Shown: positions 54,640 to 64,000 of the stretch, one piece after another | Numbering within the stretch: position 1 is the first letter of the stretch | Layout of the letters: each line of letters opens with the position of its first letter | Assembly (NCBI GenBank): GCA_944472135.2 | Contig: OX235262.1 | Coordinates: forward strand, 172,359,509-172,423,508 | DNA: 64,000 nt | Origin: Trichobilharzia regenti | Lineage: Eukaryota; Platyhelminthes; Trematoda; Strigeidida; Schistosomatidae | Reading direction: 5' to 3' | Notes under the pieces: generated by a model | What the model saw: only the letters and a program-made list of their open reading frames with translations | Database searches by the model: none | Told to the model about the DNA's origin: nothing | Program-made: the position numbers and the translations under genes

Positions 54640-55200
54640 ACAAAAGACAAATGGTATAAAGGGCTTCAGGTTTCGGCTTTTGTTTACGGCGAAGGAGTTG
54701 GCCATTTGCCAATACAACCCCCAACTCTCTCTGTACACAGAAAACGTTTGTCCAGTCTCTTATTCTAACATGGTCTTAATCTACTCACTAGTCGTTTCCT
54801 GGAAAAGAAATTTTTTGAATTTTGAATTTTACTTTTAGTTTGCTTTTACTTTAATAATTAATTCACCATTATCATTCGCATATGTTCCTTTTATACATTC
54901 TCTCCCCCTCTTCGGACTTGTTAAATTGACACTCAACTACCTTTATTTTGACTGAATAGCGATTTTAACCTTATCAAATTTCTAACTTTGTTCCGTTGAG
55001 TACCGCGTAATTTGTAACTTTTATTTTTAATTCTAAAGCCATTTTTGAGTAATTATATCAATAATGTCATCTCCCCTGCCGTATTACTCAATAATGGACT
55101 ACTATACATTTCTGGTAAATATAAATACGACTTACAGTCTCTGAAGATGATTTCGTCGACAAAGAAAATTTACCTCGATAAAATAAATGATATAAGAAGT
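54640..55200 (+). repeat. relative of the 21.6-22.6 kb repeat
   Basis: Matches 22050-22620 in order: 'tataaagggcttcagg', 'acgtttgtccagtctcttat', 'ggtcttaatctactcactag', 'gagtaattatatcaataatg', 'ctgaagatgatttcgtcga'. One arm only. Confidence 0.6.
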
Positions 55201-55289
55201 TGGTCAGGAAGGTTATTTTATCTGAACGGAAACATAACTACAGTTTTTAAAACAAAAAGTTCCTTCTCCAACGGTCACGATTTCAAATG

Positions 55290-55480
55290 TTAATATATAT
55301 GTGTAAACCGTGGGCACTGTGGTAGTAAGTAATTCCATATTACATTATGGGTAAATTTTGTTTTGATAAAGTCTCACAGTGTTATACAGTAATGTGATTT
55401 GATATGATTATGAGCAATAAATTGTGCTCGAAACGTCATCAGTAAACATTACTGTATAACACTGTGAGACTTTGTAAAAA
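55290..55480 (+). repeat. PLE-B terminus forming a long perfect foldback
   Basis: Hairpin GAGCA (55412-55416) with TGCTC (55425-55429), then GAAAC at 55430-55434. Outside it, 55368-55395 and 55446-55473 form a perfect 28-bp inverted match. The outer match ends at the start of the inverted 799-bp unit. Confidence 0.7.
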
Positions 55481-55813
55481 ATTATATTTGTATAATCTCA
55501 GCGATATTGAAATGAGTAATTCCAACGTTTCGTTCGGCAATCTGGTCCGAACTTCTTCAGGGAAATTAATCGAAATTAACATAACAGAGGTTTATATATA
55601 AAAGGAACATCTCTTATTTTTAAAAACACTTTGTCCAATCATGAGTCATAAAACAGGCATCAACATGTACAATAAACAAAATTGTATGAGTTGTGATCAA
55701 AATTTGACCTCAGACTTACAAATATTGATCTACCTTTGTTAAACACTTTAAACACAGTGTGTATGTGTGCGGATAAACAGTTGTAAAACGATGTCTTAAC
55801 GTCTCCATAAGTA
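55481..55813 (-). repeat. inverted partial copy of the 799-bp unit
   Basis: Reverse complement of the part of the unit running from 'gtagatcaat...' through the hammerhead to 'tataatttttt'. It meets the direct array at about 55814, forming a palindromic junction at 'gtagatgtacatgttgatgc'. Confidence 0.85.
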
Positions 55814-58800
55814 GATGTACATGTTGATGCCTGTTTTATGACTCATGATTGGACAAAGTGTTTTTAAAAATAAGAGATGTTCCTTTTATATATAAACCTC
55901 TGTTATGTTAATTTCGATTAATTTCCCTGAAGAAGTTCGGACCAGATTGCCGAACGAAACGTTGGAATTACTCATTTCAATATCGCTGAGATTATACAAA
56001 TATAATTTTTTACAAATGTCTACTTCTCACTCGGCGCCCAAATCTTTTAGAACTATTCTGTCAAATCTTGACTACAGTTCATTTGATTTATTTTGCAATC
56101 GAATTAAATTAACAAAGAAACTATGTAATTGGCACAATCATCGTGTTTCCACTCTCCGTTGTCTGCAACAGAATGCGTACCCTAAATCCGTAGCTGTCCA
56201 GTCAACTGACAACTCCAGTAGGTCGAATAAATCAGCTCAATTTTCAGAAAGAAGACAAAGTCATGAGTTTGACAGGGTGCTTCAACTAAACTCTAATCCT
56301 AAACACCATAATTTTGAAAATACGTCTAATCATAAGATTCTAGATACTAACAGTTTGAACAGACATGAAGGTGTGATGTTAGCTGACGCATAGGAAATCC
56401 TGATTAATAAATAAGAATGGATATGTATCACTAACTAATAATACTTGATCAAAGTTCCTGACTGTCTATATCTACTTATGGAGACGTTAAGACATCGTTT
56501 TACAACTGTTTATCCGCACACATACACACTGTGTTTAAAGTGTTTAACAAAGGTAGATCAATATTTGTAAGTCTGAGGTCAAATTTTGATCACAACTCAT
56601 ACAATTTTGTTTATTGTACATGTTGATGCCTGTTTTATGACTCATGATTGGACAAAGTGTTTTTAAAAATAAGAGATGTTCCTTTTATATATAAACCTCT
56701 GTTATGTTAATTTCGATTAATTTCCCTGAAGAAGTTCGGACCAGATTGCCGAACGAAACGTTGGAATTACTCATTTCAATATCGCTGAGATTATACAAAT
56801 ATAATTTTTTACAAATGTCTACTTCTCACTCGGCGCCCAAATATTTTAGAACTATTCTGTCAAATCTTGACTACAGTTCATTTGATTTATTTTGCAATCG
56901 AATTAAATTAACAAAGAAACTATGTAATTGGCACAATCATCGTGTTTCCACTCTCCGTTGTCTGCAACAGAATGCGTACCCTAAATCCGTAGCTGTCCAG
57001 TCAACTGACAACTCCAGTAGGTCGAATAAATCAGCTCAATTTTCAGAAAGAAGACAAAGTCATGAGTTTGACAGGGTGCTTCAACTAAACTCTAATCCTA
57101 AACACCATAATTTTGAAAATACGTCTAATCATAAGATTCTAGATACTAACAGTTTGAACAGACATGAAGGTGTGATGTTAGCTGACGCATAGGAAATCCT
57201 GATTAATAAATAAGAATGGATATGTATCACTAACTAATAATACTTGATCAAAGTTCCTGACTGTCTATATCTACTTATGGAGACGTTAAGACATCGTTTT
57301 ACAACTGTTTATCCGCACACATACACACTGTGTTTAAAGTGTTTAACAAAGGTAGATCAATATTTGTAAGTCTGAGGTCAAATTTTGATCACAACTCATA
57401 CAATTTTGTTTATTGTACATGTTGATGCCTGTTTTATGACTCATGATTGGACAAAGTGTTTTTAAAAATAAGAGATGTTCCTTTTATATATAAACCTCTG
57501 TTATGTTAATTTCGATTAATTTCCCTGAAGAAGTTCGGACCAGATTGCCGAACGAAACGTTGGAATTACTCATTTCAATATCGCTGAGATTATACAAATA
57601 TAATTTTTTACAAATGTCTACTTCTCACTCGGCGCCCAAATCTTTTAGAACTATTCTGTCAAATCTTGACTACAGTTCATTTGATTTATTTTGCAATCGA
57701 ATTAAATTAACAAAGAAACTATGTAATTGGCACAATCATCGTGTTTCCACTCTCCGTTGTCTGCAACAGAATGCGTACCCTAAATCCGTAGCTGTCCAGT
57801 CAACTGACAACTCCAGTAGGTCGAATAAATCAGCTCAATTTTCAGAAAGAAGACAAAGTCATGAGTTTGACAGGGTGCTTCAACTAAACTCTAATCCTAA
57901 ACACCATAATTTTGAAAATACGTCTAATCATAAGATTCTAGATACTAACAGTTTGAACAGACATGAAGGTGTGATGTTAGCTGACGCATAGGAAATCCTG
58001 ATTAATAAATAAGAATGGATATGTATCACTAACTAATAATACTTGATCAAAGTTCCTGACTGTCTATATCTACTTATGGAGACGTTAAGACATTGTTTTA
58101 CAACTGTTTATCCGCACACATACACACTGTGTTTAAAGTGTTTAACAAAGGTAGATCAATATTTGTAAGTCTGAGGTCAAATTTTGATCACAACTCATAC
58201 AATTTTGTTTATTGTACATGTTGATGCCTGTTTTATGACTCATGATTGGACAAAGTGTTTTTAAAAATAAGAGATGTTCCTTTTATATATAAACCTCTGT
58301 TATGTTAATTTCGATTAATTTCCCTGAAGAAGTTCGGACCAGATTGCCGAACGAAACGTTGGAATTACTCATTTCAATATCGCTGAGATTATACAAATAT
58401 AATTTTTTACAAATGTCTACTTCTCACTCGGCGCCCAAATCTTTTAGAACTATTCTGTCAAATCTTGACTACAGTTCATTTGATTTATTTTGCAATCGAA
58501 TTAAATTAACAAAGAAACTATGTAATTGGCACAATCATCGTGTTTCCACTCTCCGTTGTCTGCAACAGAATGCGTACCCTAAATCCGTAGCTGTCCAGTC
58601 AACTGACAACTCCAGTAGGTCGAATAAATCAGCTCAATTTTCAGAAAGAAGACAAAGTCATGAGTTTGACAGGGTGCTTCAACTAAACTCTAATCCTAAA
58701 CACCATAATTTTGAAAATACGTCTAATCATAAGATTCTAGATACTAACAGTTTGAACAGACATGAAGGTGTGATGTTAGCTGACGCATAGGAAATCCTGA

Positions 58801-59282
58801 TTAATAAATAAGAATGGATATGTATCACTAACTAATAATACTTGATCAAAGTTCCTGACTGTCTATATCTACTTATGGAGACGTTAAGACATCGTTTTAC
58901 AACTGTTTATCCGCACACATACACACTGTGTTTAAAGTGTTTAACAAAGGTAGATCAATATTTGTAAGTCTGAGGTCAAATTTTGATCACAACTCATACA
59001 ATTTTGTTTATTGTACATGTTGATGCCTGTTTTATGACTCATGATTGGACAAAGTGTTTTTAAAAATAAGAGATGTTCCTTTTATATATAAACCTCTGTT
59101 ATGTTAATTTCGATTAATTTCCCTGAAGAAGTTCGGACCAGATTGCCGAACGAAACGTTGGAATTACTCATTTCAATATCGCTGAGATTATACAAATATA
59201 ATTTTTTACAAATGTCTACTTCTCACTCGGCGCCCAAATATTTTAGAACTATTCTGTCAAATCTTGACTACAGTTCATTTGA
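55814..59282 (+). repeat. tandem array of a 799-bp unit (about 4.3 copies)
   Basis: Period exactly 799 bp: the same ATG is at 55905, 56704, 57503, 58302 and 59101. Copies are almost identical. I see only T/A at 56044-equivalent sites (tct/tat pattern: S, Y, S, S, Y) and a C/T near 58094. Each unit holds a 162-codon open frame. The part from the internal Met (MSTSHSAPKSFRTILSNLDY...) contains LCNWHNHRVSTLRCLQQNAY, which resembles the N-terminal H...RC..P region of PLE proteins. Each unit also carries one hammerhead-type core. The last copy is cut at 59282. Confidence 0.9.
56722..56766 (+). ncRNA. hammerhead-type core, one per 799-bp unit
   Basis: Stem I TTCC (56722-56725) with GGAA (56763-56766). 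Box CTGAAGA (56726-56732), one extra A, stem II GTTCGG (56734-56739) with CCGAAC (56749-56754), GAAA (56755-56758), minimal stem III C/G, triplet GUU. Equivalent sites at 55923, 57521, 58320 and 59119 are identical. Same architecture as the PLE-C core. Confidence 0.6.
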
Positions 59283-60100
59283 CTGTGAGACTTTATCAAA
59301 AAATATTTACCCATAATGGAATTACACTCTACCACAGTGCACAAGTTTTATTCTTATATTAATTCCATATTAGTTTGTTTATTACATGTATCACACAGTC
59401 AGTGAAAAAATATTGTTTACTGGATGACGAGGTTTCGAACAAAATTTATTGTTCATAATCATCTCATCAATTATAATCACACGACTTCAAAACCTGAGCC
59501 TTATAGTTTTCTTTCTTCTCTCCTTTTCGTCGTCGTGGGGGTAGTAGAATTTTTCAGATGTCCAGCTTGACAGGTGTTGAATCATTCCTATTACACGTAT
59601 TCCCTCTCAATTGATTCGACAAACAAAGCCTCAGTCACTTATCAAGCTCTCGCTCCACCCAGATGTGACATTAGATTTTAAAACTGTCATCCTATCCCAT
59701 CCTATTGTATGGTTGTGTGTAACTGCATATAGTGCTATAGCTGAACTATTCTCCAGATTTCTTATCTTATTTGGGTCAACCAATCTAGATTTTGCTAAGT
59801 TTTTATGTTCAGCTAGTCTGACTGCCCTGTTCTATTAGTTTGACCTATGTATTTGACCTGACAATCATTGCAAGCAGGGTATTAGATAAACTAAATTGTT
59901 TTGTTTGAAAGGCTCCACTGGGAGGATCCTCTAACCGACAAAGCTAGTTTCTAATTGAGTTTGTGGGTTTGAATGCCAGCCACTTTTATTCCTGCCTTGT
60001 TAAGAATTCTCCGTAAGATGGTTTCCGAGGTTCCTTCCTTGCATGGAATTACTACTTATGATTTAGATTCCTTATTGTTGGTGTCGTCATTAACCTGTGC
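59283..60100 (-). mobile_element. PLE-B end, left half of inverted pair
   Basis: Contains the terminal hairpin (59430-59455, minus) and the degraded GIY-YIG part. It is nearly identical to the reverse complement of 60440-61170, including a shared 75-codon open frame that lies antisense to the GIY-YIG coding direction. Confidence 0.75.
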
Positions 60101-60440
60101 ATGTTTGACGTGCATGTCGTCATTAATATTATTATCATTAGTATTATTATAACTATCACTACTATCATTATTTATTTTATTTTTAGATTTCCTTACATAT
60201 TTCCTTCTTTTATGTGTATCATTTCTTGTCTTAGATTTTCCTTAGTACTACCTAGTTTTTGTGCTCTGTCACTTAAACATTTCAGCAATCCTATTTTTAC
60301 TGACATAGGATGGATGGGATGATTGGAAGTCCAAGTATCTGTTTGAATGTGTGGGTTAATTATAGTAGCGATAGTGATAATAATAATAATAACACTAATA
60401 ATGGTAATAATAATAGTGATAATAATAATAATAATAATAA
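60101..60440. repeat. (ATT)n/(AAT)n-rich centre of the inverted pair
   Basis: Simple repeats that encode poly-Asn in the PLE-B frame (compare 23720-23810). They mark the hinge between the two PLE halves. Confidence 0.75.
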
Positions 60441-61170
60441 TAATAATATTAATGACGACACTAACAATAAGGAATCTAAATCATAAGTAGTAATTCCATG
60501 CAAGGAAGGAACCTCGGAAACCATCTTACGGAGAATTCTTAACAAGGCAGGAATAAAAGTGGCTGGCATTCAAACCCACAAACTCAATTAGAAACTAGCT
60601 TTGTCGGTTAGAGGATCCTCCCAGTGGAGCCTTTCAAACAAAACAATTTAGTTTATCTAATACCCTGCTTGCAATGATTGTCAGGTCAAATACATAGGTC
60701 AAACTAATAGAACAGGGCAGTCAGACTAGCTGAACATAAAAACTTAGCAAAATCTAGATTGGTTGACCCAAATAAGATAAGAAATCTGGAGAATAGTTCA
60801 GCTATAGCACTATATGCAGTTACACACAACCATACAATAGGATGGGATAGGATGACAGTTTTAAAATCTAATGTCACATCTGGGTGGAGCGAGAGCTTGA
60901 TAAGTGACTGAGGCTTTGTTTGTCGAATCAATTGAGAGGGAATACGTGTAATAGGAATGATTCAACACCTGTCAAGCTGGACATCTGAAAAATTCTACTA
61001 CCCCCACGACGACGAAAAGGAGAGAAGAAAGAAAACTATAAGGCTCAGGTTTTGAAGTCGTGTGATTATAATTGATGAGATGATTATGAACAATAAATTT
61101 TGTTCGAAACCTCGTCATCCAGTAAACAATATTTTTTCACTGACTGTGTGATACATCTAATAAACAAATT
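60440..61170 (+). pseudogene. PLE-B GIY-YIG part, right half of inverted pair
   Basis: Reads EGTSETILRRILNKAGIKVA, stops, then CNDCQVKYIGQTNRTGQ (GIY-YIG core), LAEHKNLAKSRLVDPNKIRN and HNHTIGWDRMTVLKS. Terminal hairpin at 61088-61110 (GAACA/TGTTC, GAAAC). Several stops. Confidence 0.75.
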
Positions 61171-61444
61171 AATATGGATTTCAAGTGTTGACCTTCGTTT
61201 TTTCTGTAACTTACAGCGCAAATGAACAGATGAAAGACCCATGCTAATTTGATTTTCATAGCCTGAAAGGTTATTGAATGATCAGAACAACCGGTTCCAT
61301 CTCTGAATTTTGTTATGTCGCTTCACAAGAACGAAGATTTTTCTTTGGATTGATAGTAAACATGCGCATTCATATTGTGATATTTGATAATTAATCTGAT
61401 TCTCATTTGGCTCAGCAACTTAGCAGGAGTTTCACAGAGAAGTC

Positions 61445-61740
61445 GTCAACAGTGAGGTCCACCATGTCGGGTAGGAGAACAGTTACTCGCTGATGGCAGT
61501 ATCCGGTAGTTGTGTCATGTATCACGCGAATCGACAGAAGTTAGAATTCATAGGCAATTCGGTCGGGTCCCAGTGACTGAATTGTCTATCAGCTCACCTG
61601 TTAACCGGAAGGTCTTGGGCTGGAACTCCAGTGGCTGACTACTACTGAAGAGTCGCAAACACCGGGACGAAATAGCTGTCCAGTAAACCCAGGTTTTTCA
61701 TTGGCTCTCTAACTGATGTCATCTCTCAATCAAACTAATT
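61445..61740 (+). mobile_element. SINE-2 copy with near-intact ribozyme
   Basis: Head 'gggtcccagtgactgaattg', B box mutated. Ribozyme 61640-61687: TACTA, CTGAAGA, GTC...GGAC, GAAA, TAGCTGTC, CAGTA. Box and GAAA are intact; the first stem I pair is A-C, so activity would be reduced. Confidence 0.65.
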
Positions 61741-61744
61741 TATA

Positions 61745-62370
61745 TTTTAAAAGAATGGTTACTGAATAAAGAATACTTTTTTCGATCACTTCATTATAGT
61801 CAGGTTCTACAGTTATATATAAATTATAGTGAATGAATTAGTGTTATTAACAACATAAAATGTTGTTTATATAACATCGAATCAATGATGTAAATAGATT
61901 ACAGTTCAATAGCATCAATATGACAATAAACTGAATATGAAGAAAATTAGGATAGATAATAATAAAAATTCAGGAATTTATAGTCTTCACTGAAAGCCGG
62001 TCAAGGCAGTAATAGTGGCTAGCTGAACTTACTTCTTTTGTACACAAAGCACTGTTTGTTTCACGTGAATCGCAATAGCCTCTCCTGTTTGGAGTATGAG
62101 GTACCTATATGTTTTGGCAGTTTATTTGGTACCCGATAGATGATTGTGGAGAAGGATTCTTTAATGCTGGCTGCTTTGTGGCCGCTTTGCAACCGGTGTT
62201 CTAATATCCAACTGTTGACAGTTTTTTTACCACGCATTTATTTAGTCACACTGGTAGGTATTCCCGAGAGAGCACGAAAAATTAAGTTCTTAGAGCAACG
62301 GCCAATTTAACTCGCTCCACCACAAGCGTAGTTGAATTGGTAGATACACTTAGTCCAGATAATTCATCTT
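61745..62370 (-). pseudogene. PLE-D 3' part and GIY-YIG remnant
   Basis: 62350-62250 in reverse reads CIYQFNYACGGAS (stop) IGRCSKNLIFRA. The remainder matches 9440-9890 over about 430 bp ('ggtacccgatagat', 'aatagcatcaa', 'aacatcgaatcaatg'), which identifies the latter as PLE-D 3' sequence. Confidence 0.7.
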
Positions 62371-62749
62371 TCGGTTGATGAATCACCATCGATTCAACTA
62401 TTACAAAGCATAACTGGTTTATTCGATATGGGACGTGGTGATAAAATATTGATAACAGTGTCATGTTTCGGCCACAGTTTGTCGCTGATAATTATGTGAA
62501 ATATGCTACTGACAAGAACTTGTAAGTAGTATGTTGTTGGCGTTTCCTGCATAGAAAATAAAGGAAAGTAGCTGTGAATCAGCATAGAAGGCATGAAATG
62601 TAAACAAAACTGGACAGAAGTTTCAATGTAGTATTTTTATATTTCACTATCACTGAATATCATTTTATCAAATGAACGATTCTGTTACCAACTGCTATTG
62701 TATACTACCGTTTCAATTACATCAACGGATTTTCACGATTTCTTAACCT

Positions 62750-63720
62750 GTTCTGTGTAGTTTTAAACTTTCTCTTGTTTACAATTAGTTGTGTTCTCTG
62801 AGGTGGTTCATGTAATTGCGAAGCTTTCGTCGTCCATCTGGACAACATCTTCCCTCAGTGCAAGTTTTTGCATAAAGTGAACTTATTTAAATTTTCCGTG
62901 AGTGATAGAATTGCGTCCCCCGGTAACCATCTTGACATCTGTATTGATCATTTTCTATTGACTTGGATTCTAAACTTTCTGGTCACATGATTTACTTTTT
63001 ATTAGTTAATAAATTTGGTCTATATTAATATTTTTGTTAATCGTTAATTCACTTGAGTACCAGGCTTTTAAGAGTTATCTGGCACTTTTGGTGTTTCCTC
63101 TGTCTAAAATTTCGACATTATCCCAATCATCAAATTGGTGTCCATAATTATCTACATGCATTGATATGAAAGAATACATATCATATGTTTTCACGGCTGA
63201 TTTGTGTTCCTGGATTCTGATTCGAAGGGGATGCCCACTTTGGCCGATGTAATGCCTGTTACAGTTCATACAATTTATTTTGTAAATGGTACTAATTTTA
63301 TCTTCTTTCTCTGTCAGATCTTTCGGTTTGCACAATATCGAATGAAGTGATTGTGCTGGCTGACTGGCTTTTGTGCTATATCTTTTTCGAATGGTTTCAA
63401 TATTTTAACTGTTATTTCAGAGATATTTTTTCTGATATGTGGTAGGATGAATTTTCTTGTAGTCTTTCATGATGGTTTCTTGTAGGTGTTTTGACTCGAG
63501 TTTTAACATTTTTTGATGAAATTATGAGGAAGATATTCATTCTTTTTGAAGACTGTTAGTAGGTATTTTTCTTCTATTCTCTTCCACACTGGAATGTCAC
63601 AGTGTGTTTGAACTCTCTTAAACAATGTATGCACACAATTTCTTTTGTGGGTAATTGGTTTATGGCTACTATAGTTCAAAATCCAAATCAATAACACAGA
63701 TGTAAATCAACTACCAGTCA
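62750..63720 (-). pseudogene. PLE-C GIY-YIG endonuclease, best-preserved copy
   Basis: 63700-63500: HTLFKRVQTHCDIPVWKRIE and EEKYLLTVFKKNEYLPHNFI. 63335-63075: CKPKDLTEKEDKISTIYKIN, CMNCNRHYIGQSGHPLRIRI, QEHKSAVKTYDMYSF, with the GIY-YIG core (IYKI...HYIGQSG), the catalytic Arg (R in LRIRIQEH) and the H of EHKSAV. The terminus near 62880-62830 has stem II GTTGTCC/GGACGAC plus GAAAGC, but the box is damaged ('gggaaga'). Confidence 0.8.
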
Positions 63721-63785
63721 TGAAGATGGTTGCCAAGAGACACAATTCTATCATTCATGGAGAATTCAAAATGTGTTCATTTTAC

Positions 63786-64000
63786 AGGATTTCATCATGA
63801 GCTGACATCAGTTAGAGAACCATTAGAAAACCTGCTGAGAGTACTGAACAGCTGTTTCGTCAGCCTAGTTTGGGACTCTTCAGCAGCACCAATCGGGGTT
63901 CTAACCCAGTACCTTCTGGTGACAAGATGAGCTAGCTCGTAGACCATTCAGCAGTCACAGGGGACTCGATCCAATGACCAATCCATGAATTCTAACTTCT
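63786..64000 (-). mobile_element. SINE-2 with intact ribozyme boxes (runs off the window)
   Basis: Ribozyme 63841-63889 (minus): GTGCTG, CTGAAGA, G, stem II TCC...GA, CGAAA, CAGCTG, triplet GUU, CAGTAC. Box and GAAA are canonical and stem I has one G-T pair. Stem II has a small bulge. Head in reverse 'gggttctaacccagtacctt' and 'ccattcagcagtcacag'. Confidence 0.7.

Noticed and set aside
55814..59282. CRISPR array or bacterial-type repeat
   Set aside because: Units are 799 bp without short spacers, in clearly eukaryotic transposon-rich DNA.
59611..59838. 75-codon protein present twice (also 60704-60931 minus)
   Set aside because: It lies antisense to a PLE GIY-YIG remnant; the duplication is the inverted PLE pair, not a gene.

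Overview
The window is AT-rich eukaryotic DNA from an animal, most likely a schistosome (blood fluke) or a close trematode relative. The evidence is the mix of repeats: tRNA-headed SINEs of the Sm-alpha type that carry hammerhead-ribozyme cores, RTE (SR2-like) and CR1-like LINEs, many Penelope-like elements (PLEs) with GIY-YIG endonuclease remnants, and a Ty3/gypsy element. The species call is inference from repeat families; no rRNA or mitochondrial marker is present.

One host gene seems to run through the window on the minus strand. At least fourteen short pieces bounded by splice signals, from about 52.9 kb (5') to 1.25 kb (3'), read as an N-terminal acidic/serine-rich part (44.6-45.2 kb), a series of ribonuclease-inhibitor-type leucine-rich repeats (36.2, 31.6, 28.2, 22.8, 22.7, 19.6 and 16.5 kb), a linker (9.35 kb) and EF-hand-like pieces (6.1 and 3.4 kb). 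Two further coding pieces lie at 1.6 and 1.3 kb. The layout resembles LRRC74-type proteins. Its introns are 0.05-9 kb long and filled with transposons.

Nearly everything else is mobile DNA, layered by nested insertion. 2-9 kb: RTE fragments, a PLE with inverted termini, two SINE-1b copies, a Sm-alpha-like SINE and a PLE interrupted by SINE-2. 9.4-13.7 kb: one PLE interrupted by both a CR1-like LINE and a SINE-1a. 15-26 kb: PLE families B, C and A, a candidate MITE, and SINE-1a/SINE-3 copies. 26-37 kb: RTE pieces, SINE-2 copies and a foldback repeat. 38.09-42.96 kb: a complete but multiply frameshifted Ty3/gypsy element with 332-bp LTRs and a 5-bp target duplication, sitting inside a family-B PLE. 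45-52 kb: SINE-2 palindromes, an old copy of the 799-bp repeat, PLE-D and a second CR1-like element. 55.5-59.3 kb: a tandem array of a 799-bp unit. 59.3-61.2 kb: an inverted pair of family-B PLE ends. 61.7-64 kb: PLE-D, PLE-C and SINE-2.

The main theme is RNA-level parasitism. (i) SINE-1a and SINE-1b share a tRNA-Gly-like head, but one ends in the 3' tail of the local RTE element and the other in the 3' tail of the local CR1-like element, so one head seems to use two LINE machineries. (ii) At least four unrelated repeat families (Sm-alpha-like, SINE-2, PLE-C termini, 799-bp tandem unit) contain hammerhead-type cores. A fifth family (PLE-B termini) has a hammerhead-like hairpin with covarying stem pairs. 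(iii) PLE copies repeatedly carry their termini in inverted orientation. All structural claims come from reading the sequence by eye; no folding or database search was run.
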